Source: JALGWN01 sp964598025 (lineage in GTDB: Bacteria > Arandabacterota > Arandabacteria > Arandabacterales > Arandabacteraceae). From it: 64,000 nt of DNA. Numbering within the stretch: position 1 is the first letter of the stretch; each line of letters starts with the position of its first letter. Positions 25,081-33,272 of this stretch are shown here, in pieces. The notes beneath the pieces are model-generated. The model saw only the letters and a list, made by a program, of their open reading frames with translations. It ran no database searches and was not told the origin of the DNA. A program made the translations under genes and the position numbers. Location: NCBI GenBank assembly GCA_964598025.1, contig CAZRAU010000006.1:7920-71919 (forward strand), read 5' to 3'.

Positions 25081-25486
25081 GCGTTCCAGGCTGCTACGGC
25101 CTACTCTGTTTCACGGGATAACCCTGCACAATCGCCACCGGTTCTTCGGTGCGGGGTCACCCATTATATCGGCCGGCCCGATCACCTCCTTTCGATGCCA
25201 AGCAAGGCTCCCTGGTTTTGCGCAATGAATGATGCTGATAGCCTCGCTTACTACTATCACTGCAGACTTCATTCTGCCGGATGGATACAGATCGCGGCTA
25301 CAGCTCTATTCCCATAGGACGAAGCCAGTGTACCAGATTGTGTCATGCAAGTCAAGGCAATCACGCGGTTACCCTGCAATGCTATTCCAGTGTTGACCCC
25401 GGGGGAGCTCCGCTGGTAGCATCTCGTTGTACCGACCGGGACGCCGATCCCATGGGTGTCCCGAGGGTATCAGGAAAGGGGCTAAC
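25081..25486. other. Gene-free stretch with a 14-base anti-16S-like Shine-Dalgarno
   Basis: About 400 bases without a convincing gene. On the minus strand GAAAGGAGGTGATC (25180-25193) is fully complementary to the usual 16S 3' end, yet only a 17-codon ATG frame lies 20 bases beyond it. A small hairpin CACCG/CGGTG is at 25136-25151. The motif is upstream of the promoter I assign to the dockerin gene, so its use is unclear. Confidence 0.4.
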
Positions 25487-27451
25487 ATGGTCACGGACGT
25501 ATTCAGTCGGGTAGCACTTGAGGCCTCCGCCGACAGGGCCTACGATCACCTTGTTTCCATTTGCAGGTTCCACCGTATACAGGCGAGCCCGGGATATCGG
25601 GCGGCCTCGGAGTATTGTGTGGACCGCATGCTCGAGGTCTCCGAAAACGCCCGGGTGATTCACTACCCGGCGGATGCGGCGGTCAGATTCTGGCACCTCC
25701 CGTCTTTCGAAGAATGGTCCGCCAAACAGGGTATACTCGAGATTGCAGGTGTCCCGGGTTTAGCGGGCAAGCTCTCGGATTACCAATCCTGTCCAATCTC
25801 GCTGATCCAACGCAGCAAGGCCACTCCGCCGGGGGGCGTCAGCACGGAAATCATCTATGCGGGTGAAGGGACGTCGTTGAAGGACTACCGCCGGGCTAAG
25901 GGCAAGATTGCCATATGTGATTCTCACTGCCCGCGGCACGTGTACGATGCCGCAGCGAAGGCTGGTGTCGCAGGCATCATCCTCTATCGCCACCGCCCCA
26001 TACCCGAGTTGCGGACGGGCTTCGGTGTGACAGGCGTGCGGCAGTATAACTCCTTCTGGTGGAATGAGAGGGACCTCTTCGGTTTTGTGCTGACGCCCGA
26101 GGACGGCCGGCAGATTGTCTCGTACCTGTGCTCGCCGGAGGGAAAGAGGAAGCCGGTAAGGGCGTGGGCGCTGGTGGAGAGCGAATCCTATCCGGGGTCA
26201 CTCGAGGTTGTGACTTCGCTTGTACCCGGGCGAGAGCCGAAGGAGATTCTAATAATAGCACATCTCTGCCATCCGAAACCCTCGGCTGGAGACAATGCCT
26301 CCGGTGTCGCCGTTGCTCTTGAGACCCATCGTGTGATCGCTCACCTAGTGGAAAAGGGAATCCTGCCTCAGCCTCGCTATGGGATACGCTTCATGCTCGT
26401 TCCGGAGATGACCGGGACTTTTGCCTATCTCTCCCGAGAACCCGGCCTCAGCCGGCGCCTCCTTTTCGGCTTGAATCTGGACATGGTGGGGCAGGATCAG
26501 GAGACGACCGGCGCTACCCTGTGTATAGAATCTCCGCCGCTGGCGTCGCCATCCTTTACGCCCTATCTATTGGAGGCGATTGTGAGAGAGGCATTCTCGC
26601 GCGGGGCCAACCCCGCAGGGACCGCCGGTTTGCCGTCCATCAGAATGCAAGCCACCCCATTCTCGGGGGGGAGCGATCACTATATACTGTCGGATCCCAC
26701 GGTCGGGGCGCCGACTCCCATGCTCATGCAGTGGCCTGACAGATACTATCATACCAGTGGAGACACCATCGACAAGGTGTCTCCCGATGTCATGCGCAGG
26801 ATGGTCATCGCCGCTTCTGTCTATGCGTACACATGTGCCCGGGCCTCCGAGGATGACCTGATGTGGCTCGCCGGTCTCACGGGTAGGGGGCTGCGGAAGT
26901 GGGTAATCGATGAAATAGGCAGGTTCTCCGAATCCGGTCGGCCGCAGCCTGTTACGCCTGAGTATATGGCAGACTTCCTTCTCAAACGCAGTAAGGAAGC
27001 CCTCAGGAGCATAAGCAAGTTATCGCCCCGTTCCAAGACGCTGCGGGCTCGGATCAAGGCCGAGGAGAGAATGCTCGCTCGCTGTATCAAGGCCGAAGCC
27101 GTTATGACGTCGGCCAGGTTAAGACGCGGGGCCGGCAGGGCGGTGTCCTCAAAGCTGGGGGATCGGTCAGGAACAGTCTACAGGCGGACGCTCCCGGGCC
27201 CGGTCGACATGGGCGCGCTTCTCATGGATCTCGGCCCCAGGTGGAAGGCCCGCTACCGGAGGTGGCTGACGAAGGAGAAGGCGGCATACGTAATGCAGCC
27301 GCTAACGCTCTACTGGATGGATGGCCGGAGGCCCTCGGAGGAGATCTGTCGGCTCCTGGCTGCGGAGACAGGTCATTGCAATCCAGAGTTCTTGGGGTTC
27401 TATCTTGACCTCCTTGAGGAAGCCGGCATCATCGAGCCCGTAGAAGTCTGA
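25487..27451 (+). CDS. Large M28-type aminopeptidase with PA insert and winged-helix-like tail (DUF4910-like)
   Basis: 654 residues. M28 zinc-peptidase landmarks are present: HLCHPKPSAGDNASGV (His and Asp ligands), VPEMTGTFAYL (general-base Glu), NLDMVGQDQ (Asp), GGSDHYIL and YHTSGDTIDK (His). A PA-like insert (KIAICDSHCPRHVYDAAAKAGVAGIILYRH, about 145-175) lies in the N-terminal part. The C-terminal 170 residues are helical and end with a winged-helix-like segment (SEEICRLLAAETGHCNPEFLGFYLDLLEEAGII). This layout fits the DUF4910-type family. No signal peptide; probably cytoplasmic. ATG 25487 follows AGGAAAGGGG. Confidence 0.85.
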   Translation: MVTDVFSRVALEASADRAYDHLVSICRFHRIQASPGYRAASEYCVDRMLEVSENARVIHYPADAAVRFWHLPSFEEWSAKQGILEIAGVPGLAGKLSDYQSCPISLIQRSKATPPGGVSTEIIYAGEGTSLKDYRRAKGKIAICDSHCPRHVYDAAAKAGVAGIILYRHRPIPELRTGFGVTGVRQYNSFWWNERDLFGFVLTPEDGRQIVSYLCSPEGKRKPVRAWALVESESYPGSLEVVTSLVPGREPKEILIIAHLCHPKPSAGDNASGVAVALETHRVIAHLVEKGILPQPRYGIRFMLVPEMTGTFAYLSREPGLSRRLLFGLNLDMVGQDQETTGATLCIESPPLASPSFTPYLLEAIVREAFSRGANPAGTAGLPSIRMQATPFSGGSDHYILSDPTVGAPTPMLMQWPDRYYHTSGDTIDKVSPDVMRRMVIAASVYAYTCARASEDDLMWLAGLTGRGLRKWVIDEIGRFSESGRPQPVTPEYMADFLLKRSKEALRSISKLSPRSKTLRARIKAEERMLARCIKAEAVMTSARLRRGAGRAVSSKLGDRSGTVYRRTLPGPVDMGALLMDLGPRWKARYRRWLTKEKAAYVMQPLTLYWMDGRRPSEEICRLLAAETGHCNPEFLGFYLDLLEEAGIIEPVEV

Positions 27452-27523
27452 CACCGCATCGTTCACGAGGGGCGAGTGTCTCGGCAGCAGATGGGTATTT
27501 ATCACCAGGCTGCGCCAGGATTT

Positions 27524-27676
27524 CATAGGCTCAAAGCTACCTTTGGGTGCTCCGCAGATCGGGCAGACCCAATCGCCGGGCAGGTCCTCGAATTTGGTGC
27601 CTGCCGCTATGTTATTGTCGGGATCACCTACCGCGGGGTCATAGACGTAGCCGCAATGACATGCGAACTCCTGATT
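27524..27676 (-). pseudogene. Decayed rubredoxin
   Basis: The minus strand encodes an unmistakable rubredoxin core: CGYVYDP, GDPDNNIAAGTKFEDLP and WVCPICGAPKGSFEPM. Three things are wrong. The first metal knuckle is C-H-C-G instead of C-x-x-C-G, one codon short. There is no ATG/GTG/TTG start near the expected position. The normal stop after FEP is missing, so the frame runs on about 75 codons antisense into the M28 gene; a one-base shift would restore TGA right after FEP. Either a pseudogene or sequence errors. Rubredoxins carry electrons through a single Cys4 iron. Confidence 0.65.
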
Positions 27677-27693
27677 CCCAGATTGATTTATGC

Positions 27694-27724
27694 TTGACAG
27701 CGTCCACGGGTGTGTGGTTAGTAT
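27694..27724 (+). promoter_or_regulatory. Promoter of the DUF6754 membrane operon
   Basis: TTGACA (27694-27699), 18-19 bp spacer, TTAGTAT (27718-27724), in a GCTTGACA context. It lies just beside the 5' side of the rubredoxin remnant, about 55 bases before the ATG at 27783. Confidence 0.6.
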
Positions 27725-27782
27725 GTGTGAGTCGGTCCGAGCATGTGGAAGCGCATGGACGGCTACCACCGGAAGGGGGAAG

Positions 27783-28997
27783 ATGCGGAGCCGAGCGGTC
27801 TTGATCGTTCTATTGGCTGTTGTCTTTCTCCTGCCGGCGTTACTTTGGTGCCAAACCCCTGATTCGGCGGTCGTCGAGCCGATCTCTGTACGCCCGCCTT
27901 CCGGGTTCCGGGTCTTCGATACTCCGAGCGATCATGCTCAGAGCCTGACCCTCGAATGGGGTCTTTCCCCTGATGACGGCGGGGGCGCGGACAATGTTGT
28001 GGGCTACCGGATACTGCGTTCCGAATCCGCCGACGGGGAATTCACCGTGGTAGGTGAGGCGCCGGCCGGCGAAAGCGAATATGCCGACCGGGGCACGACC
28101 GGCGGGACCGCGTATTACTACAGGATAATGGCTGTGGCCGCCGGTGGGGTGAGCGAGATGGTAGGGGCGGGCCCCGCCACCCCCAAGCAGAATTGGTTTA
28201 GCCGGGACCGGGCGAATCTCATGGTAATCGCCATAATCCTCGTCTTCGCGATAACTTACTTCATATATTTGAGCACTACGGGCCGGGATCTTTACATACG
28301 GAAGATCGCCGGACTGGAAGCCGTAAACGAAGCGGTGGGACGGGCCACCGAGATGGGACGGCCCATTCTTTTCGTCCCGGGTATCCAGGATATGGACAAC
28401 GTCCAGACGGTGGCCGGGATCGCCATACTGGGCCATATTGCCCAGCGGACCGCCACCTATGAAACCCAACTTGAGGTCCCCGTGTCACGTTCCATCACCA
28501 TGAGCGTTGGCAGGGAGACGGTCAAACAGGCCTATCTGGAGGCAGGGAGGCCGGACCTCTACAATGATGACATAGTCCACTATATCACCGACGAGCAATT
28601 CGGATACGTGGCTGCCGTGGACGGGATCATGGTAAGGGAGCGGCCTGCAGCATGTTTCTACCTGGGAGCCTTTTTCGCGGAGTCGTTGATATTGGCCGAG
28701 ACCGGCAACTCCATCGGGGCCATCCAGGTGGCCGGCACGGCGATGCCTACTCAGCTCCCCTTCTTCGTCGCTGCCTGTGACTACACCCTTATCGGCGAAG
28801 AGCTCTTCGCGGCCAGTGCGTATCTCACGGAAGACAAGAAGATGAAGGGCAGCCTCAAAGGTCAGGATGCCGGAAAAGCCGTTGCCATGTTCTTCGTAGT
28901 CCTGGGAGTAGGACTGGGGACGCTGGCCCTAGTGACCGGCAGCAGCGGGCTTAAGTCGGCGTACGAGTTCATACTTAGTTTCTTCAGTTTGAACTGA
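27783..28997 (+). CDS. FN3 plus DUF6754 membrane protein
   Basis: 404 residues; first of four tandem membrane-protein genes. ATG 27783 follows GGAAGGGGGAAG. The signal sequence (about 1-24) is followed by a fibronectin type III domain (about 38-135; LTLEWGLSPDDGGG, GYRILRSESADGEF, YYYRIMAVAAGG). A central helix (about 146-165) crosses the membrane. The conserved domain then runs DLYIRKIAGLEAVNEAV, RPILFVPGIQDMDNVQTVAGIAILGHIA, QFGYVAAVDGIMVRERPAACFYLGAFFAES, which I place in DUF6754. A last hydrophobic helix lies near the C-terminus. Topology suggests an outside FN3 and an inside DUF6754 domain. Function unknown. Confidence 0.8.
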   Translation: MRSRAVLIVLLAVVFLLPALLWCQTPDSAVVEPISVRPPSGFRVFDTPSDHAQSLTLEWGLSPDDGGGADNVVGYRILRSESADGEFTVVGEAPAGESEYADRGTTGGTAYYYRIMAVAAGGVSEMVGAGPATPKQNWFSRDRANLMVIAIILVFAITYFIYLSTTGRDLYIRKIAGLEAVNEAVGRATEMGRPILFVPGIQDMDNVQTVAGIAILGHIAQRTATYETQLEVPVSRSITMSVGRETVKQAYLEAGRPDLYNDDIVHYITDEQFGYVAAVDGIMVRERPAACFYLGAFFAESLILAETGNSIGAIQVAGTAMPTQLPFFVAACDYTLIGEELFAASAYLTEDKKMKGSLKGQDAGKAVAMFFVVLGVGLGTLALVTGSSGLKSAYEFILSFFSLN

Positions 28998-29007
28998 GAG
29001 GGATTGC

Positions 29008-29694
29008 GTGAAGAGAACCATACCGCTGCTGATCACCTTCTTTGTAGGTCTCGCCCTCATCATCGCGATGTTTATTCCCCACTCGCCTTTCCACGAGTTG
29101 GACAGCCAATTCTCGATCTTCTATGATGTCATAGCTGTCTTTGCCTTCATACTGGGAGGCGGCAACCTTCTGAAAGTCCATCTCAACAAGATCCAGCATA
29201 AGCGCAGGGACTGGGGATACAGCATCGTCACAGTGAGCGCCTTCATGCTGATGCTCATAGCCGGGCTTTTCAAGATCGGGGTTCCGGAAGGATGGACCGG
29301 GGACTACCAGGCGACAGGAAGCCTGTTCAAGTATCTTTATGACACGACCTTCCAACCGCTACAGGCCACGATGTTTTCGCTGCTGGCGTTCTTTGTGGCC
29401 TCTGCTTCCTATAGAGCCTTCCGGGCCAAGACCCGGGAGGCCACGATTCTCCTGGTGGCGGCATTCGTGATCCTGCTGAGGCCGACACCGCTGGGCTATT
29501 ATCTTACTTTCTGGCTGCCGGGGCCTCTCAAGTTCCTGCATATACCCAATCTCAGCACATGGATACTCTCAGTTCCCAACATGGCCGGGCAACGGGCCAT
29601 CATGATCGGGATCGCTCTGGGTATCGTTTCGACATCGCTGAGATTGATACTGGGCATAGAGAGATCTTACTTGGGCGGCGAGGGCCGGAGTTAG
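29008..29694 (+). CDS. Multi-pass membrane protein of the DUF6754 operon (unknown)
   Basis: 228 residues from GTG 29008 behind GAGAGG, 10 bases after the DUF6754 gene. About six hydrophobic helices: IPLLITFFVGLALIIAMFI, FYDVIAVFAFILGGG, YSIVTVSAFMLMLIAGLF, LQATMFSLLAFFVASASY, ATILLVAAFVILL, and IMIGIALGIVSTSLRLI. It has no catalytic motif and no family I can name. Position and spacing make it a subunit of the same complex as its neighbours. Confidence 0.75.
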   Translation: MKRTIPLLITFFVGLALIIAMFIPHSPFHELDSQFSIFYDVIAVFAFILGGGNLLKVHLNKIQHKRRDWGYSIVTVSAFMLMLIAGLFKIGVPEGWTGDYQATGSLFKYLYDTTFQPLQATMFSLLAFFVASASYRAFRAKTREATILLVAAFVILLRPTPLGYYLTFWLPGPLKFLHIPNLSTWILSVPNMAGQRAIMIGIALGIVSTSLRLILGIERSYLGGEGRS

Positions 29695-29697
29695 AGC

Positions 29698-30573
29698 ATG
29701 GCGAAAGAGGACAAGAGGACTTTACTCGAACGTTTGAGCAATCTGGATAGAAGAGTTATCTTCCTCCTGATCGCCCTGGCAGTGATCATCCCGCTGATCA
29801 TGCACTATACCACGTCCATACCGCCCAGCCTCATAGTCCAGACCCTTTACGACAAGGTGGATGGCATGCCCCCGGGTGCCAAGATCCTCATGAGTTTCGA
29901 CTACGGCCCGAGCACGGCGCCCGAAAACCAGCCCATGGCCAATGCGCTGATCCGCCATGCACTTGAGAAGGGTCATCGTGTCTATCTCATGGCGCTCTGG
30001 CCCACGGGCGCAAGGCAATCACAGGAGCTGATAGACGAGATAATAAGCGTGGAGTATCCGAATAAGGTCGAGGGAGAGGATTGGATTCATCTCGGCTACA
30101 AGGCCGGGAACCAGGGGCTCATAAACACCCTGATGTCGAACATAAGGGCCATGTACACAACAGACATTTCAGGCCGATCCGTCGATGAGTTTCCCATGAT
30201 GGATGGCATAAACACACTTCGGGATTTCGATCTGATTCTGGCCCTGGGGTCGGGTTTCCCGGGCACCAAGGAGTGGATCCAGTTCGCCGGCGACCCGGGC
30301 GACATACCCGTGGGTGGAGGCACAACCGCAGTCATGGCGCCGCTGTTGTTCCCGTATTATCCCAAGCAGATGGTGGGACTCATGGGCGGTCTGCAGGGGG
30401 CGGCCGAGTACGAAGCGGCTCTGATCGAAAACTATCCGCAGCTGCGGCAGAGATCGCGGATTGCAAGCACGACCATGGGACCTCAAGTCACGGCGCACCT
30501 TGTTATCATAGCCTTTATAATCGTAGGCAACATGACGTATCTCTTCGAACGCAGGCGTTCCAGGAAATACTAG
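29698..30573 (+). CDS. Membrane-anchored alpha/beta-domain protein of the DUF6754 operon (unknown)
   Basis: 291 residues starting 3 bases after the previous stop. It has one transmembrane helix at each end (about 19-38 VIFLLIALAVIIPLIMHYT and about 266-283 TAHLVIIAFIIVGNMTYLF) and a soluble domain between. That domain alternates strands and helices: GAKILMSFDYGPSTAPENQPMANALIRHALEKGHRVYLMAL, then FDLILALGSGFPGTKEW, then GTTAVMAPLLFPYYPKQMVGLMGGLQGAAEYE. It resembles a Rossmann or flavodoxin-like fold on the outer face of the membrane. I do not recognise a family. Confidence 0.75.
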   Translation: MAKEDKRTLLERLSNLDRRVIFLLIALAVIIPLIMHYTTSIPPSLIVQTLYDKVDGMPPGAKILMSFDYGPSTAPENQPMANALIRHALEKGHRVYLMALWPTGARQSQELIDEIISVEYPNKVEGEDWIHLGYKAGNQGLINTLMSNIRAMYTTDISGRSVDEFPMMDGINTLRDFDLILALGSGFPGTKEWIQFAGDPGDIPVGGGTTAVMAPLLFPYYPKQMVGLMGGLQGAAEYEAALIENYPQLRQRSRIASTTMGPQVTAHLVIIAFIIVGNMTYLFERRRSRKY

Positions 30574-30584
30574 GAGGGAGCATT

Positions 30585-31292
30585 TTGGAGGGGCAACCGT
30601 TTTTCGCATCGCCGCTTGCGAATGCCATAGGGGTGTGGATCGGGGCTTTTATGACCCTCATGATCTTCAGCTTCCTTTACAAGGACAATCCTTTCTATAA
30701 GTTCGCGGAGCATCTGTTTGTAGGGATTTCAGCGGCTTACTGGATGACGGTTGCCTTCTGGACCACTTTGATTCCCAATATGATCGCACGGTTGTGGCCC
30801 TCTCATATGGGTGGCGTGCTTCCTTCCGCCGTAGGCAACCACTGGCAGTGGCAGTACCTGGTCCCCTTGATACTCGGGCTAATCCTCCTCACGCGACTGG
30901 TCAGCCGGATAGCGTGGCTATCCCGGTGGGCAATGGCATTCGTCATAGGATACGCTGCCGGGACCAACTTCACCCGGTATCTCCAGTCGGATTTCGTGAG
31001 CCAGATACACAACACGATGGTCCCGCTCTATGAGCCCGGGAAGACTGTGGGGGCTACCATTGGAACCATCTTCTCAAGTCTCGTGATCGTGGGTGGGGTG
31101 ATCTGCGCCATCGTCTATTTCTACTTTTCCAAGGAGCACAAGGGCGTGTTCGGCAAGGCGGCCCGGGTGGGTGTATGGGTGCTTATGACCGCGTTCGGCG
31201 CGTCATTTGGTTACACGGTGATGGCCCGGGTGTCGCTTCTCACCGGCCGCATGCGCTTCCTCATAGAATGGGCCTCAGGGCAGTCCTGGTAG
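30585..31292 (+). CDS. Multi-pass membrane protein, last gene of the DUF6754 operon (unknown)
   Basis: 235 residues from TTG 30585, six bases after AGGAGGGA. Six or seven helices, including AIGVWIGAFMTLMIFSFLY, HLFVGISAAYWMTVAFWTTL, YLVPLILGLILLTRLV, WAMAFVIGYAAGTNF, TIGTIFSSLVIVGGVICAIVYFYF and VGVWVLMTAFGASFGYTVMA. It resembles the second gene of the operon in size and style. Together the four genes could form one membrane complex. Confidence 0.72.
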   Translation: MEGQPFFASPLANAIGVWIGAFMTLMIFSFLYKDNPFYKFAEHLFVGISAAYWMTVAFWTTLIPNMIARLWPSHMGGVLPSAVGNHWQWQYLVPLILGLILLTRLVSRIAWLSRWAMAFVIGYAAGTNFTRYLQSDFVSQIHNTMVPLYEPGKTVGATIGTIFSSLVIVGGVICAIVYFYFSKEHKGVFGKAARVGVWVLMTAFGASFGYTVMARVSLLTGRMRFLIEWASGQSW

Positions 31293-31464
31293 TCACCGCG
31301 TCTGCCCTTGCATTCACAGCAAATCGGCGTTTCTCGACTGCCTGATTGCCTGCTTTCTTGCGTACACCCATGTCCCGGTCTGAAACCGGCTATTGCGTTG
31401 GGGCCGAAATCAGATAGACTTAAGAAACAACTGTCTGGTCAGGGCCGAATATCCGGAGGTGTGT

Positions 31465-32364
31465 TTGAAGGGAGAACTCTGCAGGACCGTAACCGCCGAT
31501 GGACTGGAGCTTCAGGGATTCCTTGCTTTGCCTGACGGCGATGCTCCCGAGGCCGGGGTGCTTCACATACATGGTCTCGCGGGCAATTTCTATGAGAACC
31601 GTTTCATAGACAATGTCGCCCGTACGATTGCGAATTCGGGGCTTGGCTTTCTCACGGTTAATACCCGCGGTCGGGATTACCTATCCGACTTCATCTGTGA
31701 GAAGCCGGACGGCACGAAGGAATACAGGCAGATAGGTGGGATCCACGAGATCTTCGAGGAGTGTGTCGAAGACATAGGTGCGTGGATCGCCTACCTCCGG
31801 TCAAGGGGAATGCGGAGTATCATCCTTCAGGGGCACAGTCACGGGGCGCTCAAGGTGACCTACCACCTTTACAGCAAAGCCGACCCCGGCGTGGCCGGCC
31901 TTGTGCTTCTGTCTCCCTCAGATGATTTCGGGTGCCAGCGATCCAGGCTCGGTGACAAGTTCGCCGAAGCTATCGGTGTGGCGCGCGCCATGGTCGCGGA
32001 GGGTCGGGGCAGCGACCTAATGCCCGCTCGGTACTTCCATTACCCCGTCTCCGCCTGCACCTATCTCGACATTTTCGATGATGGCTCCAGGCTCGGGATA
32101 TTCAATCTGTCGCGGACGGACAGCCGGGACTTCCCGGAGCTCCGGGCGATTCGGGTGCCGGTACTTGCGATTGTAGGCTCGGTGGACGAGGCCTTCCTGG
32201 GGACACCGGAGAAGTATCTATCGCTCATAGAAGCTGAGCTTGGGGCAGCTCCGGATTTTGTGGGGGAGATCATACAGGGAGCGCCTCACAACTACCTGGA
32301 TTTTGAGGACGAGGTCGCCCGGCACATAGGTAAGTGGCTACGCTCCGGCGTGGTGACATTCTGA
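31465..32364 (+). CDS. Alpha/beta-hydrolase (DUF1749-like)
   Basis: About 299 residues. The nucleophile elbow is GHSHG within SIILQGHSHGALK; the acid is likely Asp in VGSVDEAFLGTP and the base His in GAPHNYLDF. The oxyanion strand is VLHIHGLAGNFYENRF, and the pattern recalls the DUF1749/UPF0613 group of hydrolases. TTG 31465 is favoured because GGAGGT lies just upstream; a TTG at 31393 would add 24 residues. It precedes the DUF364-decarboxylase pair by 95 bases and may belong to the same pathway. Substrate unknown. Confidence 0.75.
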   Translation: MKGELCRTVTADGLELQGFLALPDGDAPEAGVLHIHGLAGNFYENRFIDNVARTIANSGLGFLTVNTRGRDYLSDFICEKPDGTKEYRQIGGIHEIFEECVEDIGAWIAYLRSRGMRSIILQGHSHGALKVTYHLYSKADPGVAGLVLLSPSDDFGCQRSRLGDKFAEAIGVARAMVAEGRGSDLMPARYFHYPVSACTYLDIFDDGSRLGIFNLSRTDSRDFPELRAIRVPVLAIVGSVDEAFLGTPEKYLSLIEAELGAAPDFVGEIIQGAPHNYLDFEDEVARHIGKWLRSGVVTF

Positions 32365-32459
32365 TCAGTCGGGCAGCTCAGACTGACAGGAGTGCCGCCT
32401 GCGATGGGGCGGGCACAGATGGCATGCACCGGCTAACCGGTTAGGAGGACACCGATCTG

Positions 32460-33272
32460 ATGAGCGAGATCTATGACATTCTTCGGGATCAGGCTCTTAA
32501 GAAGACGAGGGACTTCAAGGACGACGATTTCCTGATAAGGGGTCTTTGGAAGATCGACCTGGCATTTCGGCCGAATGTGCACGAAAGGACATTCCGCTAT
32601 GCGTTCCTGGTGAGCCAAACCGTCGGCCAGGGGTCTTGTTACTGTGACACGGAGCTCGTGATCGACGATACCCTTATCGGGAAAGACGCACGGGAAGTCA
32701 TCGAGGAGAGAGACTGTTACAGTATCTCCGTGCTCGATTCGCTCTATGCCTCAATACCCAAGAAACCGTTTCGTGTGCACGAGATACGAGGCAATTCGAT
32801 TCAGAAGACCGCCCTCCGGAACGAAATCCTCATGAGTGAAGTCGAAGCGGTCCTGGGATCGGTGAGGGCTGAGAATCCCCGAATCCTCAATGTGGGCGTT
32901 CTCGGCAACCTGATCAAGGGACTGGCGGACAAAGGTTATTCGGTGGTGGCCACCGATCTGGAGGAAGGGATCATAGGCACTTCGGTTCATGGCACCAGTA
33001 TCGAACACGGATCCAGGACCTACCACCACATCGCCGATTCGGATGTGGCGGTAATCACCGGGATGACCCTTACGACGGATGCCATGGGAGATATCATCGA
33101 GACTTGCAAGACCCATGGGACCAAGATAGTGATCTTCGCGGAGACCGGCGCCAATTTCGGGGAGGAATACTGCACCACACTGGGCGTCGATTCGGTGGTG
33201 TCGGAGCTCTTCCCCTTCTATATCTTCCAGGGCGTGAGCACGATTGAGGTCCACAGGAAGGGTGTGGCATGA
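32460..33272 (+). CDS. DUF364 / DUF4213 Rossmann-like protein (putative metal chelation)
   Basis: 270 residues. The N-terminal half resembles DUF4213 (enolase N-terminal-like: FRYAFLVSQTVGQGSCYCDTELVID). The C-terminal half is DUF364 (RILNVGVLGNLIKGLADKGYSVVATDLEE, ADSDVAVITGMTLTTDAMGDIIE, IVIFAETGANF). Pfam describes DUF364 as a Rossmann-like domain possibly linked to heavy-metal chelation. The stop overlaps the start of the type III decarboxylase (ATGA), so the two are coupled. A 12-bp palindrome CTAACCGGTTAG (32433-32444) runs into the AGGAGG ribosome site and could be an operator. Confidence 0.75.
   Translation: MSEIYDILRDQALKKTRDFKDDDFLIRGLWKIDLAFRPNVHERTFRYAFLVSQTVGQGSCYCDTELVIDDTLIGKDAREVIEERDCYSISVLDSLYASIPKKPFRVHEIRGNSIQKTALRNEILMSEVEAVLGSVRAENPRILNVGVLGNLIKGLADKGYSVVATDLEEGIIGTSVHGTSIEHGSRTYHHIADSDVAVITGMTLTTDAMGDIIETCKTHGTKIVIFAETGANFGEEYCTTLGVDSVVSELFPFYIFQGVSTIEVHRKGVA

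Noticed and set aside
25180..25193. GATCACCTCCTTTC as the 3' end of a 16S rRNA
   Set aside because: Nothing upstream resembles 16S rRNA; on the other strand it is just a very strong Shine-Dalgarno-like motif.
27302..27523. C-terminal extension of the rubredoxin frame as real protein
   Set aside because: It is antisense to the end of the M28 gene and its sequence shows no family resemblance; stop loss is the simpler view.
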